From the NCBI RefSeq assembly GCF_900104745.1, contig NZ_LT629732.1, forward strand, positions 6,187,981 through 6,251,980: a stretch of 64,000 nt of DNA, written 5' to 3'. The stretch's first letter is position 1. Each line of letters opens with the position of its first letter. The translations under genes were made by a program, and so were the position numbers. Below are positions 40,945 through 50,359 of this stretch, piece by piece. The DNA is from Actinopolymorpha singaporensis (GTDB taxonomy: Bacteria; Actinomycetota; Actinomycetes; Propionibacteriales; Actinopolymorphaceae). The notes under the pieces were generated by a model that was given only the letters and a program-made list of their open reading frames with translations, did no database searches and was not told where the DNA came from.

Positions 40945-42078
40945 GTGGCCCTTTCCGGTGTTCGTGACCACCGCAACGCCGTTCTCGGCGGACGCCGCGC
41001 CCGCGCGATGATGCGCGCCATCCGCCGCCGGCCCGACCCCCACTCCAACGGTCACCTGAGCGGCACGCGAACGGACAGCCCTCGTACGGCGGTCGTCGAC
41101 TGGGCCTTCTACCGTGACGGCAAGCGCCAGGACGACGTCACCTCCTACTCCGAGGCAGTGCGCCGCGCCAGAGACGGCGGCGGCTTCGTCTGGATCGGCC
41201 TGTTCGAGCCCACCGGCGACCAGCTCGCCGGGATCGCCGAGGAGTTCGACCTGCACGCGCTCGCGGTGGAGGACGCGGTGACCGCCCACCAGCGGCCCAA
41301 GCTGGAGCGGTACGGCGACTCGCTGTTCGCGGTGTTCAAGACGGTGCGCTACTGCCCGCACGAGGAGTTCACCGCCTCCAGCGAGGTCGTCGAGACCGGT
41401 GAGCTGATGGCGTTCGTCGGACCGGAGTTCGTGGTGACCGTCCGGCACGGCGACCACAGCGAGCTCGGACGGGTGCGGCGCCAGCTTCAGGACAACCCCG
41501 ACCACCTGCGGCACGGGCCGAGCGCGGTGCTGCACGCCGTCGCCGACCGGGTGGTCGACGACTACCTCACCGTGGTCGACCGGCTCCAGGACGACATCGA
41601 CGAGCTGGAGATCTCGATCTTCTCCGCCCGTGGCGCCCGTAACGTCGAGCGCGTCTACCAGCTCAAGCGTGAGGTGCTGGAGCTGAAGCGCGCGGTCGCC
41701 CCGCTGGCCGGGCCGCTGCGCCAGCTCGCCGAGCGTCCGGTGCGGTTGGTGGCACCGGAGATCCGGGAGTACTTCCGGGACGTCGAGGACCACCTGGCCC
41801 GGGTGCGCGAGCAGGTCTCGGCGTTCGACGAACTCCTCACCTCGATCCTGCAGGCGGGCCTGGCACAGCTCACCGTCGCCGAGAACGAGGACATGCGCAA
41901 GATCTCCGCCTGGGTGGCGATCCTGGCGGTGCCCACGATGATCGCCGGGATCTACGGCATGAACTTCGAGTTCATCCCGGAGACGCACTGGCGTTACGGC
42001 TACTACATGGTGATGACCCTCATCGTGGGGATCTGTTTCGGCCTGCACCGCTACTTCAAGCGCAACGGCTGGCTGTGA
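40945..42078 (+). CDS. corA: CorA-family magnesium/cobalt transporter
   Basis: The 377-residue protein has a large N-terminal cytoplasmic domain and long helices (RVYQLKREVLELKRAVAPLA). Two C-terminal transmembrane helices follow, with the selectivity motif YGMNFE between them and a basic end KRNGWL. GTG 40945 follows AAGGAGGT by 7 bases, so it is preferred over the ATG at 40876. The pentameric channel imports Mg2+. A magnesium-related MgtE-like gene lies 0.8 kb downstream, and a hairpin follows the stop. Confidence 0.94.
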   Translation: MALSGVRDHRNAVLGGRRARAMMRAIRRRPDPHSNGHLSGTRTDSPRTAVVDWAFYRDGKRQDDVTSYSEAVRRARDGGGFVWIGLFEPTGDQLAGIAEEFDLHALAVEDAVTAHQRPKLERYGDSLFAVFKTVRYCPHEEFTASSEVVETGELMAFVGPEFVVTVRHGDHSELGRVRRQLQDNPDHLRHGPSAVLHAVADRVVDDYLTVVDRLQDDIDELEISIFSARGARNVERVYQLKREVLELKRAVAPLAGPLRQLAERPVRLVAPEIREYFRDVEDHLARVREQVSAFDELLTSILQAGLAQLTVAENEDMRKISAWVAILAVPTMIAGIYGMNFEFIPETHWRYGYYMVMTLIVGICFGLHRYFKRNGWL

Positions 42079-42100
42079 GTCGCGGGGTGAGCTCGTCGCC

Positions 42101-42128
42101 GCGCGGCCCGCTGTGCCGCGGGCCGCGC
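42101..42128 (+). terminator. Hairpin terminator after corA
   Basis: GCGCGGCCCG (42101-42110) pairs perfectly with CGGGCCGCGC (42119-42128) around 8 bases, 22 bases after the stop. It has no T-run. Confidence 0.7.
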
Positions 42129-42146
42129 GTGTGAGAGCCTCACCTC

Positions 42147-42821
42147 ATGGGTGAAGCCGAGCGGGCCGAGCACGCCGGGCAGGCGGAAGCCGAGCGCGCC
42201 GACTCCGGCGGGGCGGTACGCACGGCGCTGGTCGAGGAGGCCTGCCGACGCTCGTCGGTCCTGTGGCTGGACTACGCCGGCCTGGACCGGCCCCGCCCGG
42301 CCTGGCACGTCTGGTCCGAGGGCGCGGCCTACGTCGTGGCCGAGAACCCGACAGCGGCGGCCGAGCAGCCCGAGGAGGCCGAGAACCCGCGGCACCTGGC
42401 GCGGACGGAGCGGACGGGGCAACCGGACCACCCGGTGGCACGGCCCGAGCAGGCCCTGCCCGGGCTGGCCGAGGTCACCGAGGCCACCGTGACCTGCCGC
42501 TCCAAGGACTCCGGCGCCCGGCTGGTCACCTGGCGTGCCGACGTACGCCGCCTCCGGCCCGGCACGCAGGAGTGGGACGACGCCGTACTCCTGCTGCGCG
42601 GCGACCGGCTGAACGCCACCGACGCCGCCGACCTGCCGGCCCGCTGGGCACGGACCGCGGTGATCGTCCGGCTCGCACCGAGCGGTGAGGTGCTGGAGGA
42701 GCCCGGAAGGATGCCGGGCGACCGGGCGGCCGCGAGTCCGCCCGGCAGTCCCGCGACCACCACCGGGCGGCTCCCCTGGGTGGTGCACAAGCGCCCCCGC
42801 CACCGCCCGCGGCTGTCCTGA
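42147..42821 (+). CDS. Conserved hypothetical protein beside the MgtE-like gene
   Basis: The 224-residue soluble protein has two conserved-looking blocks, LWLDYAGLDRPRPAWHVWSE with AYVVAE, and TVTCRSKDSGARLVTWRADV. They are joined by an acidic Glu/Pro/Ala linker and followed by a Pro/Arg-rich basic tail. I recall similar proteins at this position in other actinobacteria but know no function. There is no signal or membrane segment. It is transcribed towards the MgtE-like gene 79 bases away. Confidence 0.7.
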   Translation: MGEAERAEHAGQAEAERADSGGAVRTALVEEACRRSSVLWLDYAGLDRPRPAWHVWSEGAAYVVAENPTAAAEQPEEAENPRHLARTERTGQPDHPVARPEQALPGLAEVTEATVTCRSKDSGARLVTWRADVRRLRPGTQEWDDAVLLLRGDRLNATDAADLPARWARTAVIVRLAPSGEVLEEPGRMPGDRAAASPPGSPATTTGRLPWVVHKRPRHRPRLS

Positions 42822-42900
42822 GCGGGCCCGCCCGTCACCTCGCTCTCCTCCAGGCGCCCGGGACGTTAGCCTGACCCTGGCGACGAAAGGGGTAGGACCA

Positions 42901-44160
42901 GTGGTGAGCGGTACCCCCACCAGGGTGTTCGTCGCGAAGCTGGCCTCGGCGGTGGTCTTCGACCCACGTGGCGACCAGGTGGGCAAGGCGCGGGACGTCG
43001 TGGTCATGCTCCGCCCGCGCAACCAGCCGCCGAGGGTGCTCGGCCTGGTGGTCGAGGTGCTCGGCCGGCGCCGCATCTTCCTCCCGATGACCCGGGTGAT
43101 CAGCATGGACGCCGGGCAGATCGTCACCACCGGGCTGGTCAACATGCGCCGGTTCCAGCAGCGGCCCACCGAGACCCTCGCCCTCGGCGAACTCCTCGAC
43201 CGCACGGTGACGCTGCGCGAGACCGGCGAGGACGTGACCGTCATCGACCTCGGCATCGAGGCGTCCCGGGCCCGCGACTGGCAGGTGACCAAGGTGGCGA
43301 TCCTCAAGCGGGGCAAGCGGTTCGGGCGACGCGGCCAGACGTCGGTGGTCGACTGGGACGCCGTCACCGGGCTCGGCCTGGTCGAGGAGTCCCAGGGCGC
43401 CACCCACCTGCTGGCGACGCTGGAGAGCATGCGCCCGCCGGACCTGGCGGCGGTTCTGCACGACCTGACCCCCAAGCGGCGCGCGGAGGTGGCCTCGGCG
43501 CTGGCCGACGAACGCCTGGCCGACGTCCTGGAGGAGCTGCCCGAGGACGACCAGGTGGAGATCCTCGGCGCGCTCGACGTCGAACGCGCCGCCGACGTCA
43601 TCGAGGAGATGTCACCCGACGACGCCGCCGACCTGATGGCCGAGCTGCCCCAGGAGACCGCAGACCACCTGCTGCGGCTGATGGAGCCGAAGGAGGCCGA
43701 GGACGTCCGGCGCCTGCTGACGTACGAGGAGCACACCGCCGGCGGCCTGATGACGAGCAGCCCGGTCGTACTCCCTCCGGACGCGACGATCGCCGACGCC
43801 CTCGCCCAGGTGCGCAACCCCGAGCTCACGCCTGCGCTGGCCGCGATGATCTACGTCTGCCGCCCGCCGCTGGAGGCGCCGACCGGCCGGCTGCTCGGCG
43901 TCGCCCACATCCAGCGACTGCTCCGCGAACGCCCCTCCGACCTGATCTCCGGCGTGCTCGACACCGACCTGGAGGCCATGTGGCCGGAGGCGTCCCTGGA
44001 GGAGGTCACCAGCTACCTCGCGACCTACAACCTGGTGGCCGCGCCCGTGGTGGACGAGTCCGGTCGGCTGCTCGGAGCGGTGACCGTCGACGATGTCCTC
44101 GACCACCTGCTCCCCGACGACTGGCGCGAGCGGTTCACGGAGGTGACCCGTGGCGGGTGA
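42901..44160 (+). CDS. MgtE-like regulator without membrane domain (PRC barrel + MgtE_N + CBS)
   Basis: The 419-residue protein starts with a PRC-barrel-like region (VVFDPRGDQVGKARDVVV). It continues into an MgtE N-domain helical superhelix (LADVLEELPEDDQVEILGAL, MSPDDAADLMAELPQETAD) and ends in paired CBS motifs (GGLMTSSPVVLPPDATIADA, LVAAPVVDESGRLLGAVTVD). The membrane channel of true MgtE transporters is absent, so it cannot transport Mg2+ alone and may be a cytoplasmic Mg2+ sensor. GTG 42901 follows AAAGGGG. It overlaps the DUF1003 gene by 11 bases and lies 0.8 kb from corA. Confidence 0.88.
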   Translation: MVSGTPTRVFVAKLASAVVFDPRGDQVGKARDVVVMLRPRNQPPRVLGLVVEVLGRRRIFLPMTRVISMDAGQIVTTGLVNMRRFQQRPTETLALGELLDRTVTLRETGEDVTVIDLGIEASRARDWQVTKVAILKRGKRFGRRGQTSVVDWDAVTGLGLVEESQGATHLLATLESMRPPDLAAVLHDLTPKRRAEVASALADERLADVLEELPEDDQVEILGALDVERAADVIEEMSPDDAADLMAELPQETADHLLRLMEPKEAEDVRRLLTYEEHTAGGLMTSSPVVLPPDATIADALAQVRNPELTPALAAMIYVCRPPLEAPTGRLLGVAHIQRLLRERPSDLISGVLDTDLEAMWPEASLEEVTSYLATYNLVAAPVVDESGRLLGAVTVDDVLDHLLPDDWRERFTEVTRGG

Positions 44161-44971
44161 GGAGCCTCGCGAGCCCGAGCACGCTCGGGACAACGAGCGC
44201 CGGCGCGCCCTGGAACGCCGCCGGGCGCTCGAACGCCGGCGGGCCAGCGAACGCCGCCGCGACGACGAGCGCCGCAAGGAGAGCGAACGCCAGCGGGAGT
44301 CCGACCGCCAGCGCGAGGCCGAGCAACGCCACGAGGAGCTGCGCACCGAGGCCGAACGCCGCTTCCGCGAGTCGGGCGGCGCACGGCGGGACCGACGGCG
44401 GCTGGACACGCCGCGGATCCCCACCCGGACGTTCCACCCCCACTACGACCCGGAGCTGTTCGGGCGGTTCGCCGAGACTTTCGCGAGGTTCATGGGGACC
44501 GCCAGGTTCATCGCGTACATGACGGTGTTCGTGATCATCTGGGTGACGCTGAATCTCGTCGGGATCTACGGCCTCCAGTGGGACCCGTATCCGTTCATTC
44601 TGCTCAACCTGTTCTTCTCCACCCAGGCGTCGTACGCCGCACCGCTCATCCTGTTGGCCCAGAACCGCCAGGAGGCCCGCGACCGGGTGCAGTACGACCA
44701 GGACCGCGACATGAACGTCCGCACCCGGGCCGACATCGAGTTCCTCGCCCGCGAGGTCGCCTCCCTGCGGCTCGCGGTCGGCGAGGTGGCCACCCGCGAC
44801 TTCCTGCGGTCGGAGCTGCGCTCGCTGCTCACGGACCTGGAGGAGCTCCGAAACGACGGCGACGGGGACCACGTGAGTGCCGACACCGCGGCCCGCCCGG
44901 GGCCGTCGGGCGGCCAGACGTCACGTACGTCACGCTCCCGCGGGCGGAGCGGCCGGGACGGCAGCCCGTAG
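44150..44971 (+). CDS. DUF1003 membrane protein
   Basis: The 273-residue protein has an extremely charged N-terminal helix of repeated RRRALE/RRRASE units (residues ~15-60, probable coiled coil). The DUF1003 core follows, with two transmembrane helices (TVFVIIWVTLNLVGIYG and FILLNLFFSTQASYAAPLIL) and a helical tail. GTG 44150 lies inside the MgtE-like gene (11-base overlap), implying translational coupling. I recall the same pair as Rv1232c/Rv1231c-type neighbours in mycobacteria. The function is unknown, though a link to Mg2+ handling is plausible from context. Confidence 0.85.
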   Translation: MAGEEPREPEHARDNERRRALERRRALERRRASERRRDDERRKESERQRESDRQREAEQRHEELRTEAERRFRESGGARRDRRRLDTPRIPTRTFHPHYDPELFGRFAETFARFMGTARFIAYMTVFVIIWVTLNLVGIYGLQWDPYPFILLNLFFSTQASYAAPLILLAQNRQEARDRVQYDQDRDMNVRTRADIEFLAREVASLRLAVGEVATRDFLRSELRSLLTDLEELRNDGDGDHVSADTAARPGPSGGQTSRTSRSRGRSGRDGSP

Positions 44972-44980
44972 CATCGAGGT

Positions 44981-46135
44981 ATGACGGTGCCTAACCAGGA
45001 ACAACTCCACGCTGCCCTCGGTGGCGTCCTCGACCCCGAGATCCGCCGGCCGATCACCGAACTCGGCATGGTCCGCTCGGTGCAGGTACGCCCGGACGGC
45101 ACCGCGGAGGTCACCGTCCTGCTGACCGTCGCGGGCTGCCCGATGCGCGAGACGCTCACCCGCGACGTCACCAAGGCGCTGTCCGCGCTGCCCGGCGTGC
45201 GCGACGTCCAGGTCACCCTCGACGTGATGAGCGCCGAGCAGCGGCAGGAGCTGCAGGGCAGGCTGCGCGGAGGCGGCACCGCCCCGGCGAAGGAGAACCC
45301 CTTCGCCCGCCCCGACTCCCTCACCCGCGTCTACGCCATCGCCTCCGGCAAGGGCGGCGTCGGCAAGTCGTCGCTGACGGTCAACCTCGCGGTCTCCATG
45401 GCCGCCCAGGGCCTGAAGGTCGGGCTGCTGGACGCCGACGTGTACGGCCACTCCGTCCCGGCGATGGTGGGCATCGCCGACCAGCGGCCCACCCGGGTCG
45501 AACAGATGATCATGCCGGTGCCGGCGTACGACGTGAAGGTGATGAGCATCGGCATGCTCAAGCCCGGCCGTCAGCACGTCGTCGCCTGGCGCGGCCCGAT
45601 GCTCGACCGGGCTCTCGGCCAGATGCTGTCCGACGTCTACTGGGGCGACCTCGACGTCCTGCTGCTCGACCTGCCGCCGGGCACCGGCGACATGGCCATC
45701 TCCGTGGGCCAGCAGCTCGCCAACGCCGACGTCGTGGTGGTGACCACCCCGCAGGAGGCCGCCGCCGAGGTGGCCGAACGCGCCGGGACGATCGCCTCGA
45801 TGCTGAACCAGAAGGTCGTCGGCGTGGTGGAGAACATGTCCTGGCTGCCGTGCCCGCACTGCGGACCGAGCCACCGGATCGACGTGTTCGGCACCGGCGG
45901 AGGTGCGCGGGTGGCGGCCACCCTGAGCGAGCGGTTCGGATACGACGTACCGCTGCTGGCGGAGGTCCCGCTGGACCCGCGACTGCGGACCGGCGGCGAC
46001 ACCGGCCGCCCGGTCGTGCTCGACGACCCGAGCGCGGCGGCGTCGGAGGTGCTCGCGGGGCTCGCGAAGCAGCTCGCCGACCGTCGGCCGAGCCTCGTCG
46101 GGCGGTCGCTGGGGCTCACTCCCACCGGACGCTGA
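44981..46135 (+). CDS. mrp: Mrp/ApbC-type Fe-S carrier P-loop ATPase
   Basis: The 384-residue protein has an N-terminal MIP18-like domain (VLDPEIRRPITELGMV, TVAGCPMRETL). The Mrp ATPase follows, with deviant Walker A ASGKGGVGKSSLTVNLA, LLDADVYGHS and DLPPGTGDMAISV, and the cluster-binding CPHCG. It assembles and delivers Fe-S clusters to apoproteins. ATG 44981 lies 9 bases after DUF1003. It converges with tatB across 60 bases that include a short CCTCC/GGAGG hairpin. Confidence 0.95.
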   Translation: MTVPNQEQLHAALGGVLDPEIRRPITELGMVRSVQVRPDGTAEVTVLLTVAGCPMRETLTRDVTKALSALPGVRDVQVTLDVMSAEQRQELQGRLRGGGTAPAKENPFARPDSLTRVYAIASGKGGVGKSSLTVNLAVSMAAQGLKVGLLDADVYGHSVPAMVGIADQRPTRVEQMIMPVPAYDVKVMSIGMLKPGRQHVVAWRGPMLDRALGQMLSDVYWGDLDVLLLDLPPGTGDMAISVGQQLANADVVVVTTPQEAAAEVAERAGTIASMLNQKVVGVVENMSWLPCPHCGPSHRIDVFGTGGGARVAATLSERFGYDVPLLAEVPLDPRLRTGGDTGRPVVLDDPSAAASEVLAGLAKQLADRRPSLVGRSLGLTPTGR

Positions 46136-46195
46136 CAGCCGGCCTCCGGCGGAGGTGGAGGTACCAGGCGGGCACTCGCTGACCCGCTCGGTGCC

Positions 46196-46768
46196 TCAGG
46201 TCGCCTCGAGGTCGAAGACCGGACGGCGCTCGGCCGGCCTGCTCCCGTCGGCCCGATCGGTGCCGTTTCCCAGGTGGTCCGGATCGTCCGCGTCGTCCGC
46301 GTCGTCGACGTGCACGGAGCCGTTCACCGGGTCCGTGCCGGAGTCCGATCCGTAGCCGGAGTCGTGGTCGCCGTCGTAGCCGGTGCCGCTGGTCGAGTCG
46401 GTGTCCCGGTCAGGGTCGTCATCGGCAGCACCGTTGCTCGTTCCGTTGCGGCTGCTCCTGGAGTCCGTGTCCACCCGCAGGTCGTCGCGCAGGTCGAGGT
46501 CACGGTCGATGCGCAGGTCGTCCTCGTCCAGGCCGGACAGAACGTGCTTGCGGACGAAGTTGCGGGGGTTGAGGTCGGCGATGTCGAGATCCTCGAACTC
46601 CGGCCCCAGCTCCCGGGACAGCTCGCGGCGGGCGTTGGTAGCCATGCTCCGGACCTGCCGGATGCCGCGTGCGGCCTGCCGCGCTATGTCGGGCAGCCGG
46701 TCGGGCCCGAAGATGAACAGCGCGGCGATCGCCAGGACGAGGAACTCCGGAGCGCCGATGTCGAACAC
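46196..46768 (-). CDS. tatB: Twin-arginine translocase subunit TatB
   Basis: The 190-residue protein begins MFDIGAPEFLVLAIAALFIF with the FGPDRLP hinge, then an amphipathic helix (LPDIARQAARGIRQV), which is the TatB pattern. The second half is a disordered Asp/Gly/Ser-rich tail encoded by repetitive GAC-rich DNA. It works with TatC to receive folded Tat substrates. Its place after htrA matches the sigE-rseA-htrA-tatB order known in mycobacteria. At least one protein in this window (the binding protein at 2195-3913) looks Tat-dependent. Confidence 0.93.
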   Translation of the reverse strand: MFDIGAPEFLVLAIAALFIFGPDRLPDIARQAARGIRQVRSMATNARRELSRELGPEFEDLDIADLNPRNFVRKHVLSGLDEDDLRIDRDLDLRDDLRVDTDSRSSRNGTSNGAADDDPDRDTDSTSGTGYDGDHDSGYGSDSGTDPVNGSVHVDDADDADDPDHLGNGTDRADGSRPAERRPVFDLEAT

Positions 46769-46896
46769 GGGGCCAGAGTAACCCCCCTCGCTGATCTCCG
46801 CGCGGGGCCCGGCAGGCCGGTCCAGCCCCGGCCAGTTTCGCCTCCCCGCCGGTGCCGGCGCCGGCGGCCGGGGCGCCGGGCGGGACCGGCGTACGG

Positions 46897-48459
46897 TCAG
46901 CCGGTTTCCTGACCGAGAGTGACGATCACCTTGTGTTCGTCGCCACCCCGGTCGTAGACCAGCTCCACCCGCTGACCGGGAACGTGGCTGCGGATCTGGA
47001 CGATCAGGTCGTCGGCGCCGGTCACCCGGTGGCCGTTGATGACCTTCACCACGTCGCCCTTCTGCAGCCCCGCCCTGGCCGCGGCGCTGTTCGGTTGGAT
47101 CTCGCCGAGGCGGGCGCCGGGACCCTGGTGGTTGACGTCCACGACCGCGCCGACCACGGGATACACCGCGTGGCCGGTCCTGATGATCTGGTCGGCGGTC
47201 CGGCGGGCCTGGTCGATCGGGATGGAGAAGCCGAGCCCGATACTGCCCTGCTCCTCGTTGCCGCTGAACGGGCTGCGCTGGCTGATCGTCGCGATCGCGG
47301 AGTTGACGCCGATCACCTGCGCGCGCAGGTTCACCAGCGGGCCACCGGAGTTTCCGGGGTTGATCGCCGCGTCGGTCTGCAACGCGTTGATGAACGACAT
47401 CTCGCTCTGCCCCCCGCCGGCGGTGACCGGACGGTTGCGCGCGCTCACGATGCCGCTGGTGACCGTGCCGGCCAGGCCGAGCGGGGAGCCCAGCGCGACC
47501 ACCGGCTCTCCCACCCGCACCTTGTCGGAGTCACCGAGTGCCACCGGCTTGAGGTTGCGAACGCCCTTCACCCGGATCACCGCGAGGTCGTACGCCGGGC
47601 TGCGGCCCACGACGGTCGCGGTCGCCTCCTGGCCGTCGTTCGTGGTGACCTTGATGCCGTTGCCGCCGGCGGCCGACGCCACCACGTGGTTGTTGGTCAG
47701 GATGTAGCCGTCGTCGCGGAGGACGAACCCGGAGCCGGTGGCCCGTCCCTGCGCGGCGGTCACCGAGATCTGCACCACGCTGGGCAACAGAGCCTTGGCC
47801 ACGTTGGCGACGCTCTCCGGCCTGGGGAACGCCGAACCCTTCGAGCCGAGGTTGTCGTCGGGGGCCTGGGGCTCGCTGGTGATCAGCGCCGGGCCCCATC
47901 GCAGCGTGGCGAGCACTCCCGCGGTGGCGCCGAGCGTCGCCGCGAGCAGGACGAGGACGACCCCCACCACGATCAGCACGTTGCGTCGCGGCAGCCGTCC
48001 GCGGACGCCCTCTCGGCCGACCGGGTCGGCGGGAGACTGCGGGAACCCCGGCTCCGCCCGATGTACGCCGTTACGGGCGGCCGGACGCGCCCAGGGCGGC
48101 GGGGGTTCGAAGTCGGGACGCTCGGTGGGATAGCCGGGTAGCCGGGTGGTTCGCTGCGGCGGGACGCCGGACGGGCCCTGTCGACCGGGCGGCGGCGCGA
48201 ACCACGGCGCCGCGGTGGCCTGCCCGGGCGGACCCGCCTGGCGCGCGACCGCGGACTCCGACGGGCGCGACGACTGGGACTCTGACGGGCCGTGCGCCTG
48301 CGAGAAGCGCGGGGCCTGCTCGGAGGACTGGGGGGAGGATTGCTGGGCATGCTGGGGCTGGTGCGCCGACCACCGCGGCGGCTGCTCGGGCCGGGGCTCC
48401 TGCGGTTGGGCTCCCGGGGCGACTCGTCCGCCTTCGTACGCCTCGCTGCGTTCGGTCAT
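46897..48459 (-). CDS. htrA: Membrane-anchored HtrA/DegP-like serine protease with PDZ domain
   Basis: The 520-residue protein has a Pro/Gln/Ser-rich cytoplasmic tail (1-~155) and one transmembrane helix (160-184). A trypsin-like domain carries the triad H258 (TNNHVV), D291 (AYDLAVI) and S371 (NPGNSGGP), and a C-terminal PDZ domain (GARLGEIQPNSAAARAG, GDVVKVINGHRV) follows. It degrades or refolds damaged envelope proteins. ATG 48459 has GAGGGAGGGG upstream. It lies 59 bases after rseB and probably belongs to the SigE stress operon. Confidence 0.93.
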   Translation of the reverse strand: MTERSEAYEGGRVAPGAQPQEPRPEQPPRWSAHQPQHAQQSSPQSSEQAPRFSQAHGPSESQSSRPSESAVARQAGPPGQATAAPWFAPPPGRQGPSGVPPQRTTRLPGYPTERPDFEPPPPWARPAARNGVHRAEPGFPQSPADPVGREGVRGRLPRRNVLIVVGVVLVLLAATLGATAGVLATLRWGPALITSEPQAPDDNLGSKGSAFPRPESVANVAKALLPSVVQISVTAAQGRATGSGFVLRDDGYILTNNHVVASAAGGNGIKVTTNDGQEATATVVGRSPAYDLAVIRVKGVRNLKPVALGDSDKVRVGEPVVALGSPLGLAGTVTSGIVSARNRPVTAGGGQSEMSFINALQTDAAINPGNSGGPLVNLRAQVIGVNSAIATISQRSPFSGNEEQGSIGLGFSIPIDQARRTADQIIRTGHAVYPVVGAVVDVNHQGPGARLGEIQPNSAAARAGLQKGDVVKVINGHRVTGADDLIVQIRSHVPGQRVELVYDRGGDEHKVIVTLGQETG

Positions 48460-48518
48460 CCCGGCCCCACCCCTCCCTCGTCGAACCCCGCGAGGCGCCC
48501 GGCGCGCCCCACACCTCG

Positions 48519-49712
48519 TCAGTCGAAGGGATTCAACCAGGACACCATCCTGGCGGCGCCCCGGTCCAGTCGTTGCGTCAGGCCAGGTCCTGTGGTGGTC
48601 ACCCGGTCGCGGGGAAATGCCGCAACCACCGCATCCAACGCCTGCGGCGTATCGCACACCGCCGTGTAAACCAGGCCGTTGTCGGCCCAGACGGCGTATG
48701 ACGTCAGGCCGTACTTCACGTAGACGTCACCGGCGTCGGTCGTATGCCTGGTGAAACCGCGCATACCCGCCTCGTCCAGCTCGCCTCGCTGCTCGAACAC
48801 CGACGTGCTCACCAGGCCGTCGGTGTAGGAGAGGTGCAGCCTCGCGCCGTCGCCGGACCGGCGTACGTCTCGCAGGGCGGGGCCGGTACCCAGCCGGGTC
48901 TCGCAGCAGTTCCAGCCCCGGCCGGCCAGCCGGGGATAGTCGGCCACCTCCACGACCGCTCCGTCGTCGGCCACCGGCCTCGACGTCGCCCGCGCGGACT
49001 GCTCACCTGATCCGCCGGGGGCGGGAGCCGGACCGAAGTCCAGGTCCACGAACGCGTTGGCCCGGACCAGCGACCCGTCGTGGTCGTAGAGCTCCCGGCG
49101 TACCAGGAGGCCGGTCCGCTGGTCGAGCCAGAAGCGCGCCGCGACGGCACCGTCGGCGCGGACCGCCTCCACCACGTCGGTCGTACGCCCCGCCGAGTGG
49201 CCGGGCGCCGCGAGCCGCAGCTGGTAGGCGGCGGTGAGCAGGCCGAGGCTCTCCACGTGGTCGCCGGAGGCCTCCGACCCGTCCGAACGCGCGTCAGCCG
49301 AGCGGTCCACGAAGGTCGTCGAGGTGCCACCGTGCCCGGTGAGGGTGGTGCCACGGCCGGGAAGGTTGTCGACGTCCACGAGTTCTGAGCTGTCGGCGGC
49401 CGGGGACCAGACGGCCACGAACTGCGTGCCGCGGTAGGCGACCGTGTGGTCGGCAGCCACCGCGCGGTGCAACAGGCGCACCGCCTGGGGGTCGTCGGGC
49501 GCGCTCGGCGATCCGGGCGGGACCGCCCGCGGATCCCGCGCCCCGCGGGCGCCGCCCGCGGCGGACCCGGTCGGCAGAGCGCTCGCGAGCAGGATGCCGG
49601 CGACGACCGCCACGACCAGCAGGCCTACCACGGTGGCCGACGGCGGCCGGAACGTCGGCGGGCGGGATGCCAGCGGCCCCGGCCACCGAGGACGGGTGGA
49701 CACAGGCGTCAC
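48519..49712 (-). CDS. RseB/MucB-like envelope-stress regulatory protein
   Basis: The 397-residue protein has one N-terminal signal/transmembrane segment (TVVGLLVVAVVAGILLASAL) followed by a secreted domain with the MucB/RseB pattern (VAYRGTQFVAVWSP, RFWLDQRTGLLVRRELYDHDG, DGLVSTSVFEQRGELDE). RseB-type proteins bind mislocalised lipids or protect the anti-sigma factor. GTG 49712 overlaps the anti-sigma stop by 4 bases (GTGA). The M. tuberculosis cluster, as I remember it, lacks this gene between rseA and htrA. Confidence 0.85.
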   Translation of the reverse strand: MTPVSTRPRWPGPLASRPPTFRPPSATVVGLLVVAVVAGILLASALPTGSAAGGARGARDPRAVPPGSPSAPDDPQAVRLLHRAVAADHTVAYRGTQFVAVWSPAADSSELVDVDNLPGRGTTLTGHGGTSTTFVDRSADARSDGSEASGDHVESLGLLTAAYQLRLAAPGHSAGRTTDVVEAVRADGAVAARFWLDQRTGLLVRRELYDHDGSLVRANAFVDLDFGPAPAPGGSGEQSARATSRPVADDGAVVEVADYPRLAGRGWNCCETRLGTGPALRDVRRSGDGARLHLSYTDGLVSTSVFEQRGELDEAGMRGFTRHTTDAGDVYVKYGLTSYAVWADNGLVYTAVCDTPQALDAVVAAFPRDRVTTTGPGLTQRLDRGAARMVSWLNPFD

Positions 49713-50359
49713 CGCCCGGCCGCTGGCGCGAGGAGCCCCCGATCGAAGGAAGCGGTCGCGGCACCGGGGTCGGACAACGGGACTTCGGCCGCGGAGCCGG
49801 CGTGGTCGACGGCGTACCGCTGCACGGGCGGGACCACGCTCACCGGAGGCTGCTTCGGCTGGCCTCCGGCGGCGAACGCCACCACGAACGTCATGGTCGC
49901 CATCGCCGCGGCCCCCGCGACACCGACCGTGAGCCGGCGCCGGGAACGCCCCGCAGGGTGGCCGCCCCGGCGTGGCCGGCGGGTGCCGGGCTGGCCGGGT
50001 GGACGGTGTGCCGTGGGCGGGCCGGGTCGCGGCGCGCGGATCGGACCCCGGACACCCGCCTGGATCGGCGTACGGGCGAAGCCGCCCGTGGTCGCGCTCA
50101 CGCCCGGGCCGAGCGGTTGACGGGAAGCGTCCTCGCCGACCACTCCGACCGGCTCGGCCAGCGCGCGCAGACCGGCCTCCAGGAATGCCGACGGGGTGGG
50201 TGCGGACATCCCGGACAGCAGCGACTTGACCCGGCGTTCGGCGTCCACCGCGTCGCGGCACTCGGCGCAATGGGCGAGGTGAGCCAGTGCCCGGTCGCGA
50301 GCCTCGTGGTCGAGCTCCCCGTCGACCAGTGCCGAGAGAACGGCGCGGTCGTGGGTCAC
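49709..50359 (-). CDS. rseA: Zinc-binding anti-sigma factor of SigE (RseA-like)
   Basis: The 216-residue protein begins with a ZAS domain: H27-x3-C31-x2-C34 in [10 protein letters not shown], preceded by [22 protein letters not shown] Pro/Arg-rich linker, one transmembrane helix ([22 protein letters not shown]) and a short extracytoplasmic tail follow. It should hold SigE inactive until a redox or envelope signal. GTG 50359 overlaps the sigE stop by 4 bases, which fixes 1:1 co-translation. The longer frame upstream is antisense noise over sigE. Confidence 0.88.
   Translation of the reverse strand: MTHDRAVLSALVDGELDHEARDRALAHLAHCAECRDAVDAERRVKSLLSGMSAPTPSAFLEAGLRALAEPVGVVGEDASRQPLGPGVSATTGGFARTPIQAGVRGPIRAPRPGPPTAHRPPGQPGTRRPRRGGHPAGRSRRRLTVGVAGAAAMATMTFVVAFAAGGQPKQPPVSVVPPVQRYAVDHAGSAAEVPLSDPGAATASFDRGLLAPAAGR

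Noticed and set aside
44200-44330. Repeated CGCCGG/GAACG units as a tandem DNA repeat
   Set aside because: They encode the Arg/Glu coiled-coil repeats of the DUF1003 protein; irregular spacing and normal codon use favour a protein-level origin.
46196-46480. GAC/GTC-rich repetitive DNA as a repeat array
   Set aside because: It encodes the Asp-rich disordered tail of TatB and shows no regular unit length.
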